Program-made: the position numbers and the translations under genes
Shown: positions 26,674 through 34,381 of the stretch, in pieces
Layout: every line of letters starts with the position of its first letter
Numbering within the stretch: position 1 is the first letter of the stretch
Virus record (IMG/VR): IMGVR_UViG_3300030109_001435
Span: 1-44,290 of that record
Source of the DNA: a virus
Length of the DNA stretch: 44,290 bases
Reading direction: 5' to 3' (one strand)
The notes under the pieces: model-generated
Database searches by the model: none
What the model saw: only the letters and a program-made list of their open reading frames with translations
What the model was told of the DNA's origin: nothing

Positions 26674-26868
26674 TTATTGCTTTATAGCTATAATATCTTT
26701 TTTATTAACAATAACGGTACCCTTTTCACCAGTTAGATAGACAAAATTATCATCATCATTCGTTATCATTCCTCTTCCTACTTTCGTTCTTTCTTCTTCT
26801 CGCCAAACCACTTTGACTTCTGCGTCTGACAAAAATGCAGACAACGGTTTATTTTCTTTTTCATCCAT
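26674..26868 (-). CDS. Possible Sm-like (LSm) small beta-barrel protein
   Basis: This gene encodes 64 residues when started at the ATG preceded by a GGGGGAAG purine tract; a start 33 bases upstream has no such site. The pattern VKVVWREEERTKVGRGMITN-DDDNFVYL-TGEKGTVIVNKKDIIAIK has the G-x-I / D-x-x-F-V-x-L / V-x-I-x-x-I strand order of Sm-fold RNA-binding proteins. The match is by eye and weak. If right it would bind RNA; an SH3-like barrel is an alternative. Confidence 0.45.
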   Translation of the reverse strand: MDEKENKPLSAFLSDAEVKVVWREEERTKVGRGMITNDDDNFVYLTGEKGTVIVNKKDIIAIKQ

Positions 26869-26934
26869 TATATCACTTCCCCCTGAGGGTAGGAGCAGCA
26901 AACGTGCTGTCCTTATTATTAATTACACTCCATA

Positions 26935-26944
26935 GTATTTAAAG
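26935..26944 (-). promoter_or_regulatory. Possible TATA box before the Sm-like/glycosyltransferase genes
   Basis: The - strand reads CTTTAAATAC inside the last codons of the HNH gene. The predicted start near 26914 gives a leader of about 46 bases to the 26868 ATG, and the leader contains a small hairpin (CAGCA-CGTT-TGCTG). It explains the only sizeable gap (about 70 bases) in this long operon. Confidence 0.35.
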
Positions 26945-27328
26945 ATTTGCCCTAATGTAAGTTATTACATCTTTGAATTTGTTCTCATCATACTTACTTC
27001 TACCGACATTAGTTATGCGAGAACATATCACAATATTATCTTTAGTATAATCTTCTCCACATCTCAGTCTATCCACACTGAGAGCAAGTGGGTGCCATGA
27101 CACATTAGTCCACTCAGGGTCTAACGGAATATCTAACCAATAACATTTACCACCTTGTTTATTGTAAAATATATCTTTCAAATCATTTGCATCGAAATCT
27201 ACTTTTTTAGGTATATAGTTAGGCTTCAATTTCTTTTGACCTGCATATCCTTTGGGACCAAAATCAGCACTCTTTTTTACATTATACCATAGTCTACCGA
27301 ACGGGTCATTATATTTTCTTGCTGGCAT
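26939..27328 (-). CDS. HNH-type endonuclease
   Basis: This gene encodes 129 residues from the ATG in a TAATG overlap with the polymerase stop; a start 9 bases upstream is less likely. The block GGKCYWLDIPLDP ... SVDRLRCGEDYTKDNIVICS is the shape of HNH nucleases (metal-binding core with D-R-L and Y-T-x-x-N-I/V). The usual final N-x-x-K appears in NVGRSKYDENKFKD. It may act in recombination, packaging-associated cutting or host DNA breakdown, or be a homing nuclease next to PolB. Confidence 0.6.
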   Translation of the reverse strand: MPARKYNDPFGRLWYNVKKSADFGPKGYAGQKKLKPNYIPKKVDFDANDLKDIFYNKQGGKCYWLDIPLDPEWTNVSWHPLALSVDRLRCGEDYTKDNIVICSRITNVGRSKYDENKFKDVITYIRANL

Positions 27329-29562
27329 TATACCCACTCCGCTAAAGTTTGTTGGCTCTTGTCTAAAAGTGTTATCGGTGGTTTCTTTTTAACCATGTCT
27401 TTCAGATTGAACTTAGTTAATAGATTACTTATGGTATCCCAATAGTATGTGATATCTATTTCTTCTATTGAATGTATAGTTTCTTTGAGTTTATAACCTT
27501 CTTTAGTTTTAGCATAGAAGTAAGTAGTACCAACTGATGGGTCTATACCTATTTCTTTACCTAAGTTGGATAATGTTACCGTCAAATCAGTATCTGATTT
27601 ATATTCATCATACCCTCGATTCATGCTTCTACGCATAATAAAGTCATCTAATACATATTCATCAAGATTATATAACTTATCGACAAAGGAACTTGTAACG
27701 GTGTTATTTAACCGAGCATCAGATAATTTATCTAACACCTTATTATAGAATTTAGAGCGGCTCTTTGATTTAAAAGTGCTGCCATGTTTCGTAACACTAC
27801 CATCCAAATTACGTAATATATAATTACCAACCTGAATCCACACACCCTCATCATATTCATCTTTATCCATATCTATATGAACAGACTCACATCGCCCATC
27901 GAGTTTATATTCTAACAATTTACGTAATCTGTTAGTTAACCATCGTTCGTCAACATCCACATTAGTATTAATCCCATCTGTATGTACATATACCACAGCA
28001 TCTTCTCCATATCTGCTACGGATGATATCGACCGCTGAAAGAATGAGGAACCGCGCCATCGCGGTGATAGTAATACCCACAGCCATATCACCGTAAGTAA
28101 TGTAAGGATTAGCGTTTGCACCATAGAAAGTATTCACCATTATTTTAAGAGCATCGGACTTACTCTTGTCCTCTTTAGTCTTACCAGCTTTATAAGGTTT
28201 ACGCATCTCTTTAAATGTAGAACACATATCATAAAGACAACTGTTCTTATTTCTATCTATCTTTATCATCAATCTCTTATTAACCTTATTATCAGGAATA
28301 TAGAGGATTCCATCCTTAAGCTCTATATCTGGGGTATACTCATCATAGCCCACAATTCTAGTCGTATCAGGCCCTAAGTTTAGAGCCATCGCTATAGAGG
28401 GATAATATGAACTAAAATCTATTTTATAGTTCTTAGCTTCAAAGCCCGGCCTATACAATTGTATGTGTGCAGCTTGGTAGTTGCCCTTATCAAATCTAAA
28501 TATATCAGTATGGCGCTCTTTGTTTCTATCAAGCGCTACTATGCCCTGCTCAAATAGAGCCCTGCCCTGTAGAATTTTCGTAATGTAGCTACTGGGGGCG
28601 TTTATATAGGTTGCTAAGGGGACACTGAGTGTCTCTGCTACGTATTGTATTTGTGGAAAGTAGTGGTTATACATGAATAACGTGCAATCCACATCAGACA
28701 GAACGTAGTCTTCGATTTCTTGTAGCGAGTAGTCCATTAGGGTTTTGCTACCGAAGTCGAGCTCAATTGGATTGAGCCCAAATGCTTGAGATACCTGCTT
28801 TAGACCACGAGGCAAGCCAGACAAAGAATAGTCCAACCGTGCCCAGCGAAGGAGGTCGAGTATTACTCGGCCACCAGCAGCCATCTTTAGTTCACGTTGG
28901 TCCTTAGGGTCTTCAAAGCCCCAGCTAGACCCATCTCGATTGAGATGTTTTTTGTATTGGGTTTCGTTTATATGATTATAACGGACTCTATGGAGAATTT
29001 GTGGAATATCATAACCCACAAGATTCCACCCCGTAATAATATCAGGGTCATAGTCTTGTACAAAATTTGCGAAGTCCCATAAAAGTTGTTTATCATCTTG
29101 ATTCTCATTATCCCATAGGAAGACTTTGCGCTCTCCGGTGGAACAGACAATGCCAATTGCTACAACAGGATATTTTTCTCCAAAAGGAAAAGTCCCGTCA
29201 GGGGAGTGTGTTTCTATATCAAACACAAGGCATTTAACTTCTTTGTCGTTAGGGTAGTTGTTAAAGAACGTTGGGTGTTCAATACATAACCTTTCGAGTA
29301 AAGTTTCTCTTCCACCATCAAAGAGTGCGTGAGTAGGAACATGGTCCCTACCCGGTGTATATTCGTGCTTCTTTAGGTTGACAGTTTTATCAGAGCCTAT
29401 AAGCTTCTTAGTCTCCCCGGTGTCATCCTCAGTATAGAAGTATGGTGTAAACGGAGACTTAACAGCCTCAGCCTGACCATTCCTATACATCTTGACCATC
29501 AAAGAATTATCTTTAAGATTTATTGTGCGTTTGTTAATACTAGCAATTAGGGGAACTTTCAT
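27328..29562 (-). CDS. polB: Family B DNA polymerase with 3'-5' exonuclease and C-terminal PIP box
   Basis: This gene encodes 744 residues. Exonuclease motifs: FDIETH (Asp115, Glu117), GWNLVGYDIP (Asn180-Asp185), YVLSD (Tyr286, Asp290). Polymerase motifs: A, DFSSYYPSI (Asp382); B, K473-x3-N-x2-YG; C, YVHTDG, where His527 replaces the first Asp of the usual DTD while Asp529 is kept. The protein ends QQTLAEWV, a good PCNA-interacting (PIP) motif at residues 737-744. It is probably the replicative polymerase, loading on the host PCNA since no clamp gene is seen here. ATGA overlap with the upstream gene. Confidence 0.92.
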   Translation of the reverse strand: MKVPLIASINKRTINLKDNSLMVKMYRNGQAEAVKSPFTPYFYTEDDTGETKKLIGSDKTVNLKKHEYTPGRDHVPTHALFDGGRETLLERLCIEHPTFFNNYPNDKEVKCLVFDIETHSPDGTFPFGEKYPVVAIGIVCSTGERKVFLWDNENQDDKQLLWDFANFVQDYDPDIITGWNLVGYDIPQILHRVRYNHINETQYKKHLNRDGSSWGFEDPKDQRELKMAAGGRVILDLLRWARLDYSLSGLPRGLKQVSQAFGLNPIELDFGSKTLMDYSLQEIEDYVLSDVDCTLFMYNHYFPQIQYVAETLSVPLATYINAPSSYITKILQGRALFEQGIVALDRNKERHTDIFRFDKGNYQAAHIQLYRPGFEAKNYKIDFSSYYPSIAMALNLGPDTTRIVGYDEYTPDIELKDGILYIPDNKVNKRLMIKIDRNKNSCLYDMCSTFKEMRKPYKAGKTKEDKSKSDALKIMVNTFYGANANPYITYGDMAVGITITAMARFLILSAVDIIRSRYGEDAVVYVHTDGINTNVDVDERWLTNRLRKLLEYKLDGRCESVHIDMDKDEYDEGVWIQVGNYILRNLDGSVTKHGSTFKSKSRSKFYNKVLDKLSDARLNNTVTSSFVDKLYNLDEYVLDDFIMRRSMNRGYDEYKSDTDLTVTLSNLGKEIGIDPSVGTTYFYAKTKEGYKLKETIHSIEEIDITYYWDTISNLLTKFNLKDMVKKKPPITLLDKSQQTLAEWV

Positions 29563-29804
29563 TCCACCCTCTTAATTTCATCTTCTTTTTTTATTTCCCA
29601 CATCTTAATAAGAGTGTTAGCATCTTGTATAGCTTTACCCCATGCTCGGTGTATTCGTGCAGCTGTATCATCGTCTCCTTTTATCTCAGGTTCTAAATGA
29701 GCTGACATATCATAGTGGTAATCACTACATAATTTCAACATTTCAATCCACTGCTCTCTTTCGTCATCTGTGTTAACTGTAAGTTTTTTAATATCTACAG
29801 TCAT
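29559..29804 (-). CDS. Small helical acidic protein, unrecognised
   Basis: This gene encodes 81 residues, mostly helical (EREQWIEMLKLCSDYHYDMS; AARIHRAWGKAIQDANTLIK). It is fused by overlapping start/stop codons to MazG upstream and PolB downstream, so it is made in step with replication proteins. Function unknown. Confidence 0.5.
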   Translation of the reverse strand: MTVDIKKLTVNTDDEREQWIEMLKLCSDYHYDMSAHLEPEIKGDDDTAARIHRAWGKAIQDANTLIKMWEIKKEDEIKRVE

Positions 29805-30124
29805 TAGTTCTCCTGATGGTAAGCTTCCATGTCTTCTTTAGACATTCTATTGAATAATTTATCCATATTATTTACCATCAACTCAGATAATTTTATATCA
29901 TATACGTCACATAATCGTGTAAGATACCATAAAACATCACCCATCTCGTCTATAATGAGGTCTGTGTTGTCTATTCTGTCTCTTATCTCTTTTTTAAATG
30001 CTCCACCGACTTCACCGGCTTCATTCATTAAACCTATCATTAGGTATTCTTTTTCTCTACGTTTAGGATACTTCGCAGTTTTGCGAGTAAAATCCGTGTA
30101 GGTAGTTTCTATTCCTTTTACCAT
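29804..30124 (-). CDS. MazG-like nucleotide pyrophosphohydrolase
   Basis: This gene encodes 106 residues. The all-alpha NTP-PPase signature is complete: NEAGEVGGAFKKEIRD with IIDEMGDVLWYLTRLCD, giving the E-x2-E ... E-x2-D metal-binding set. Such enzymes hydrolyse (d)NTPs to monophosphates and, in marine viruses, are thought to clean or rebalance nucleotide pools. It overlaps the aIF-1A gene by 7 bases and the next gene by one. Confidence 0.85.
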   Translation of the reverse strand: MVKGIETTYTDFTRKTAKYPKRREKEYLMIGLMNEAGEVGGAFKKEIRDRIDNTDLIIDEMGDVLWYLTRLCDVYDIKLSELMVNNMDKLFNRMSKEDMEAYHQEN

Positions 30125-30432
30125 ATGTTTAACTCCTCTGGTATTTTTGATTGTATATTCTTTCTCTCAGTAGGGAGATACCTGTATACTAAGTCAGCCT
30201 TCTGGTCGCTCTGTATAATCCACGGTTTAACTATAATTAAATCGTTCTCTCTACACCACATTCTTTTTTTCAGTTTACCACCAATCCTAATCATGCGGGT
30301 TTTCTTATCAGCACAAAGGGCTCTCATTCTAGAACCCCCTGACATCTCTATGACTACAGCAAACATCTCATCTCGCTTAGGTAATCTACTTCTTTTGAAA
30401 GTATTCTCTGACTGCTTTTTCTTCTTCGTCAT
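30118..30432 (-). CDS. eif1A: Archaeal translation initiation factor aIF-1A
   Basis: This gene encodes 104 residues. The S1-type OB fold runs over residues 17-90: RLPKRDEMFAVVIEMSGGSR, MRALCADKKTRMIRIGGKLK, KRMWCRENDLIIVKPWIIQS and DQKADLVYRYLP. This matches archaeal/eukaryotic IF1A block by block (R-C-x-D-G/K-K-T-R; I-P/G-G-K-x-K-K-R-x-W; D-x-I-I-V-x-P-W; K-A-D-x-x-Y-R-Y). The ATG used has GGAGAT in good position; one 18 bases upstream does not. In cells the protein sits in the ribosomal A site and directs start-codon choice. A viral copy could favour viral leaderless or overlapping starts. Confidence 0.93.
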   Translation of the reverse strand: MTKKKKQSENTFKRSRLPKRDEMFAVVIEMSGGSRMRALCADKKTRMIRIGGKLKKRMWCRENDLIIVKPWIIQSDQKADLVYRYLPTERKNIQSKIPEELNIW

Positions 30433-31858
30433 TGTAATCTCCTTCTGCATTTAGTAAAAATGTTTCATAGTCTTTTATCTTTGCATCCTTTGCGGTCTTA
30501 AAAATTTTATCATAGTCTGCTGACTTGACTTCTACCGCACTCTTTGCTCTCTCACCCAGTTCAATATTGTCCCCAGTAAACGGGTCAACAATCTTAATAC
30601 TGCTACAATTGCTCCTAATGTATTTATCAGATACTTCAGACCAATTCTTTCTAACAAACTCTTTCGTTTCTTCAATTAAATCACTCCAATTTATTTTTGC
30701 TACTGGTTCGTTGATTAGAGGACTCTTAAAATATAAAGTTCTCTTACCATCATCCTCACTCTCTAAGAAACCAGTCATTAACAATCCAGTTATTACTGGT
30801 CTTAATTTAGTAAAGGGTAAACCTGCTGCCTTTGCAGCTTTTTTCATCTCTCCTTCAGACATTTTGACAGTGTCACTATCTGCGAAACCAAACTTATCTA
30901 ACCTTGTGTCTGGGAACAATTTTAATATATCAGTTCCATGACTCGGCATATGTAAACACTCTTCAACAAATGAGTTGAGATATATTCTCAGCCCAAGCCA
31001 GTTATGTTTGGGTGACACTAAGCCATATGTTACACCATCTTTCTCTACTTTAGTTATTTCATTAGGATAAAATCTAGCTATTGCATTGATTAATCTTAAT
31101 AAATACTGAACCTTTGAACGAGACACAGGAAAGGCTGAAGGTATAGCGTCAAATAAAAATGGTGCACATGGGTTTTTTAACTCAGTTGCATCATCATCAT
31201 CTCTTTCTCTAATAGCATCAAGAATATGTTCTTTCAATGCTTCTATTTCTTCATCACCCATAGATGACATAGTTGTCTTTGGTAATGCTGAGTGCATTAG
31301 TTTATGTTTCAATACTAGTTCTGTCTGTTTGACAGTTGGATTAGTATGCATTATCATACACCTACGTTCTAACTCAGCATCAAACATAGCTGAACCTTTA
31401 TCATTCTCTACGGCAACTGCCATCAAAACGTATTTAGGTTCTAACCATTGTGTAACTGAAGCTTTGATTGTTACATCTGTTTTCTTTCTGGTAGCTGTTC
31501 TACCGTCTGCCCAAGTCTTAATTATTTCCATTACACCCTCAGGTATCTTTTGTGCTTCAGGTATAGCTACAAATCTAGCATTATTAATTGCTTCTTCATC
31601 ATACCATATAGCTGTCTCAGACATATGTTCAACAGTATATATGTATTTATCAGGTAACAAATTACCTATCGCTTCCATCAATACAGTTTTACCTGTTCCA
31701 CTATATGCTTTGATACAGAAATTAGTATCAGATAGTAAATAAGATAGGCTCGTAGTTAATGCTAATGCATCTTCTCCTAATATAGGAAATAGTGTCCCAT
31801 CTTTCTTTTTTGCATTGTGGAAATATCTCAATAAATCATATATTTCAAATCTTTTCAT
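30386..31858 (-). CDS. AAA+ ATPase, probable replicative helicase/MCM-like motor
   Basis: This gene encodes 490 residues. Walker A is AYSGTGKTVLMEAIGNLL (about 51-58, Lys57). A Walker B-like strand ARFVAIPEAQKI follows at about 95-105, with Glu101 after Pro rather than the usual Asp-Glu. Downstream is a basic/acidic middle (DAELERRCMIMHTNPTV, sensor/Arg-finger-like) and a winged-helix-like C-terminus. It lies between the ssDNA-binding candidate and PolB and is the only helicase candidate in the window. The start at 31858 forms ATGA with the preceding mini-gene; a GTG 9 bases upstream is an alternative. Confidence 0.65.
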   Translation of the reverse strand: MKRFEIYDLLRYFHNAKKKDGTLFPILGEDALALTTSLSYLLSDTNFCIKAYSGTGKTVLMEAIGNLLPDKYIYTVEHMSETAIWYDEEAINNARFVAIPEAQKIPEGVMEIIKTWADGRTATRKKTDVTIKASVTQWLEPKYVLMAVAVENDKGSAMFDAELERRCMIMHTNPTVKQTELVLKHKLMHSALPKTTMSSMGDEEIEALKEHILDAIRERDDDDATELKNPCAPFLFDAIPSAFPVSRSKVQYLLRLINAIARFYPNEITKVEKDGVTYGLVSPKHNWLGLRIYLNSFVEECLHMPSHGTDILKLFPDTRLDKFGFADSDTVKMSEGEMKKAAKAAGLPFTKLRPVITGLLMTGFLESEDDGKRTLYFKSPLINEPVAKINWSDLIEETKEFVRKNWSEVSDKYIRSNCSSIKIVDPFTGDNIELGERAKSAVEVKSADYDKIFKTAKDAKIKDYETFLLNAEGDYNDEEEKAVREYFQKK

Positions 31859-31947
31859 TTCGTGCACTTCCTATATAATACATAGAAGAAACCTAATACT
31901 GGACCATCCAATATAAATATTATTGTTAGGTATTCTATTAAATCCAT
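31855..31947 (-). CDS. 30-residue single-span membrane peptide
   Basis: The frame starts inside the last codons of the upstream gene (no gap) and stops in an ATGA overlap with the AAA+ start. Residues 6-25 (YLTIIFILDGPVLGFFYVLY) form one hydrophobic span followed by a basic RKCTK tail. Membrane insertion is predicted from composition only. The precise fit between two overlaps argues for a real gene. Confidence 0.5.
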   Translation of the reverse strand: MDLIEYLTIIFILDGPVLGFFYVLYRKCTK

Positions 31948-32609
31948 ACTTCCCTCGCATTCACTAGATTGAGTATGTTGTGCTCACACAACTTGACTGC
32001 ATACTTTTTGAGTTCCTTTTCTTCAATAGCTGGAAACCTATCCTTTAATAATAAAAATAAATCTATCATTGTAATTGGTTGTCCATCTTTGTCCTTTAGG
32101 AATTCAGCTACCTCTTCGGGTATAACCCACCTATATTTCTGTTCTTCACTGTTGGTTAAGTTAGGTCTAAACTTTTCCTCTACAAACATTTCATTATCAG
32201 TTTTCTTCACAACATATCCGTTAGTTTCTCTACCAAATGTAGTTGTAACCTTACCTTTTTCAAATTCAAAAACGAGGTCAGTAGGGTTTATTCCCTCTTC
32301 GATAAGCTGAGAGAATATCTTCTGACACTCAGTATGAGATGCAATAGTAAGAGTTAGGTGTTTCACTTCTTTCATTTCACTAATGTATATACCATAAGTA
32401 AATTCATTAATCTTAGGTGTTCCATTCTTACAGAAGACACACTCTGCTTCCTTTGCCCAACACTTATTGCGTTTCTTTGTAGTAGGATTCCAATGTTTGA
32501 CCCTATGTATAGGGGCTATAAAGGCAAACTGCCCCAAAGCTTTCATTGAGTCTAGTAACCACACTCTTGAACTTCGGGGTGATTGTATCCAATCTTCGTA
32601 TTCACTCAT
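31938..32609 (-). CDS. Probable single-stranded DNA-binding protein (zinc-containing OB fold)
   Basis: This gene encodes 223 residues. The N-terminal half has a T4 gp32/RPA-like pattern: FIAPIHRVKHWNPTTKKRNK with Cys50, Cys57, Cys60 and a nearby His as a possible zinc site, then beta strands (HLTLTIASHTECQKIFSQLI). The C-terminal 60 residues look like a winged helix (DRFPAIEEKELKKYAVKLCE). Position beside helicase and polymerase supports an SSB role. ATGA overlap with the HSP20 stop. Confidence 0.55.
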   Translation of the reverse strand: MSEYEDWIQSPRSSRVWLLDSMKALGQFAFIAPIHRVKHWNPTTKKRNKCWAKEAECVFCKNGTPKINEFTYGIYISEMKEVKHLTLTIASHTECQKIFSQLIEEGINPTDLVFEFEKGKVTTTFGRETNGYVVKKTDNEMFVEEKFRPNLTNSEEQKYRWVIPEEVAEFLKDKDGQPITMIDLFLLLKDRFPAIEEKELKKYAVKLCEHNILNLVNAREVWI

Positions 32610-32977
32610 TCTATACTTATTTTCTTTGCTGATGTCTTTTCTTTCTTTTCTATAACCAAATCAAGTATACCATTTACCATAGTAGCCTTTGTTGATTCTG
32701 GGTCTAACTCACCTTTGAAAGTCTCTTCCCATTTGAAGTTCTTTCTGTCTGAGTTTGCTACGATAGTTACAGTTCGGTTACTTACTTCAACATCAACCTG
32801 TTCTTTATCCAAACCTGCTAGTTCTGCTGTGATGGTGATAGTTCCATTCTCTTCATTAACTGAGACATCATTTCTCCTAAGAGTAGATATCGCATGACGA
32901 CCTGAGGGAACTTGCTCTATCTGAGAGAGTAAGTCCATCCACATATCTAACATACGGTCTGCATCTCTTCCATACAT
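32606..32977 (-). CDS. Small heat-shock protein, HSP20/alpha-crystallin family
   Basis: This gene encodes 123 residues. The alpha-crystallin domain spans about 35-118: ITITAELAGLDKEQVDVEVS, VTIVANSD, ETFKGELDPESTKATMVNGI ending LDLVIEKKE with the family motif N-G-x-L. Such chaperones hold unfolding proteins; HSP20 genes are frequent in marine tailed viruses and are thought to aid capsid or tail assembly. GGAGGAC precedes the ATG. Confidence 0.9.
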   Translation of the reverse strand: MYGRDADRMLDMWMDLLSQIEQVPSGRHAISTLRRNDVSVNEENGTITITAELAGLDKEQVDVEVSNRTVTIVANSDRKNFKWEETFKGELDPESTKATMVNGILDLVIEKKEKTSAKKISIE

Positions 32978-32979
32978 AT

Positions 32980-33186
32980 TTAGTCCTCCATAGCTGGTGT
33001 GGATGTTCCATCAGTTCTCTTCATTAATCTGAAGTATGGTTTGTTGGAACCTTCTTTCCAATATGTGTTTCTAAACATAACGTATTCGTCTCCTCCCTCA
33101 GATTTACCTGAGTAGTATACGTTTCCGTTCTTATCTGTGTTCCGGAACAATCCGGCTTGTAGTTCTAAGCTAGTTTTTTCTGCCAT
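32980..33186 (-). CDS. Small conserved-type protein, unrecognised
   Basis: This gene encodes 68 residues with beta-turn character (AGLFRNTDKNGNVYYSGKSE; EYVMFRNTYWKEGSNKPYFR). It resembles in style the small phage proteins related to DUF736 or SSB accessory proteins, but I cannot assign a family. Strong AAGGAGGA Shine-Dalgarno. It is followed at once by HSP20. Confidence 0.5.
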   Translation of the reverse strand: MAEKTSLELQAGLFRNTDKNGNVYYSGKSEGGDEYVMFRNTYWKEGSNKPYFRLMKRTDGTSTPAMED

Positions 33187-33203
33187 ATTTCTTTCCTCCT
33201 TTT

Positions 33204-33455
33204 TTATCCATGCATATTACCGTGCACAGTAGCGGTTTTGATATCAATCTCTAATAGTTTTTCACCATATGCTGAGATTAATTTATCTAATGTTTCACTA
33301 AAGAATCTTTCTACATCAACCTCTGATGTAGGATTTATCTCTAATTGAAATGTCCCGATGCGTAAAAGATGTGTCATCTTATTTGCATCCATTTTAGCCA
33401 TCATTAACTGACCTGCCATCTCACCCATATCGGGTTCAGAAGATGAATCTGTCAT
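33204..33455 (-). CDS. Small unrecognised protein
   Basis: This gene encodes 83 residues, amphipathic, with a Met-rich N-terminal helix (GEMAGQLMMAKMDANKMTHL) and a mixed alpha/beta remainder (DVERFFSETLDKLISAYGEK). It overlaps the upstream gene by 20 bases. Function unknown. Confidence 0.5.
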   Translation of the reverse strand: MTDSSSEPDMGEMAGQLMMAKMDANKMTHLLRIGTFQLEINPTSEVDVERFFSETLDKLISAYGEKLLEIDIKTATVHGNMHG

Positions 33456-33702
33456 CGATGACCTCCAACTTAATTAATATTTTTCTTAGGTTCTTTACCA
33501 TTCCTTGTGTCTCTCCAATTTTGTTTTCCAAATCATCAAAACGTTCTGACATCTTATCTATTCGGGCTAAGATATCCTCCACGTTCTGAACAAATGGAAA
33601 CCAATTACTCTCTTCACTATACCTTGCGTTTCTTGTGCGAATTTCTTCCGCCCATCTTGTGTGGTGGTTTCTTTCCGCCCTTTTGTCTTCTTCTATTGTC
33701 AT
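33436..33702 (-). CDS. Small coiled-coil protein
   Basis: This gene encodes 88 residues. Residues 40-80 are a clear heptad helix (VEDILARIDKMSERFDDLEN then KIGETQGMVKNLRKILIKLE). AAAGGAATC precedes the ATG, which lies inside the end of the upstream gene (86-base overlap). Function unknown. Confidence 0.5.
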   Translation of the reverse strand: MTIEEDKRAERNHHTRWAEEIRTRNARYSEESNWFPFVQNVEDILARIDKMSERFDDLENKIGETQGMVKNLRKILIKLEVIDDRFIF

Positions 33703-33940
33703 TATTTTGATTCCTTTTTAGTTGTTTCATGAGTATTTTGTTCTTACGTGGGTTCACATGATAACCCTGTCCTGTCCAACCGTCGACGTAATATCGAATG
33801 TATCCCATCCAATAGTCACGACAGTTTTCCTCAGTTGGTTCTAATCCTCTCATTATACATTTCTCTTTAAGTCGTTGAACCATCTTATTTGTTTTACCCT
33901 TAGCCCATATACGGTCAAAGGCTTCCCATCTTTCGTTCAT
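33617..33940 (-). CDS. Small basic protein, unrecognised
   Basis: This gene encodes 107 residues starting at the ATG preceded by GGAGGACAAAT; this start forms ATGA with the zinc-ribbon gene upstream. An ATG 27 bases earlier has no site and would run into that gene. The N-terminal 75 residues are globular with many Trp/Tyr (DYWMGYIRYYVDGWTGQGYH), and the tail is almost only Lys, Arg, Asn, Gly. RNA or DNA binding by the tail is plausible. Confidence 0.5.
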   Translation of the reverse strand: MNERWEAFDRIWAKGKTNKMVQRLKEKCIMRGLEPTEENCRDYWMGYIRYYVDGWTGQGYHVNPRKNKILMKQLKRNQNNDNRRRQKGGKKPPHKMGGRNSHKKRKV

Positions 33941-34053
33941 ATTTGTCCTCCAATAACTGTATAGCATTGTTGACAGTATGGGTTACCATTTATATCTTTA
34001 TACCTGATATACTTAGGGTGTAAATTACACTTACACAAACCACACTGCATCAT
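33937..34053 (-). CDS. 38-residue zinc-ribbon protein
   Basis: Four cysteines in two pairs, Cys4-x2-Cys7 (plus Cys9) and Cys27-x2-Cys30, on a minimal beta-hairpin length. Start and stop are both ATGA overlaps with the flanking genes. One of seven small ribbon genes in this strand; likely to bind zinc and to dock on protein or nucleic acid. Confidence 0.65.
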   Translation of the reverse strand: MMQCGLCKCNLHPKYIRYKDINGNPYCQQCYTVIGGQI

Positions 34054-34379
34054 CCGAACATACTCCCTGTGTATGTGTCCTGAGTTGGTGGGGTAGCTTC
34101 GGGTGGGAAAGACTCGGGTGATGCTTCTTTAGCTGTTCTCACCATAATCTCTAACACCTTGACATAAGCTAAGATTGCCATCTCTTGCCATTTTTCTAAT
34201 TGATATGTCTTAGATATTTTTTCTAAGTCTACACCTATTTTCATAATGTCTATGGAGTCCATAGCTTTGACTAATACTTCCCATTGTAATTGTTCTTCAT
34301 CGGTCATAAATTTAGCTACGTTCAATCCTTGCTTCTCGTCTTTGGCGGATTTCAAAAATCCTACTAACATTTCATTCAT
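34050..34379 (-). CDS. Helical protein with Pro/Thr-rich tail, unrecognised
   Basis: This gene encodes 109 residues. It is mostly helical (EEQLQWEVLVKAMDSIDIMK; LEKWQEMAILAYVKVLEIMV), then a low-complexity tail SPESFPPEATPPTQD. No family recognised. It starts 2 bases after the previous stop and overlaps the zinc-ribbon gene by ATGA. Confidence 0.5.
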   Translation of the reverse strand: MNEMLVGFLKSAKDEKQGLNVAKFMTDEEQLQWEVLVKAMDSIDIMKIGVDLEKISKTYQLEKWQEMAILAYVKVLEIMVRTAKEASPESFPPEATPPTQDTYTGSMFG

Positions 34380-34381
34380 GT

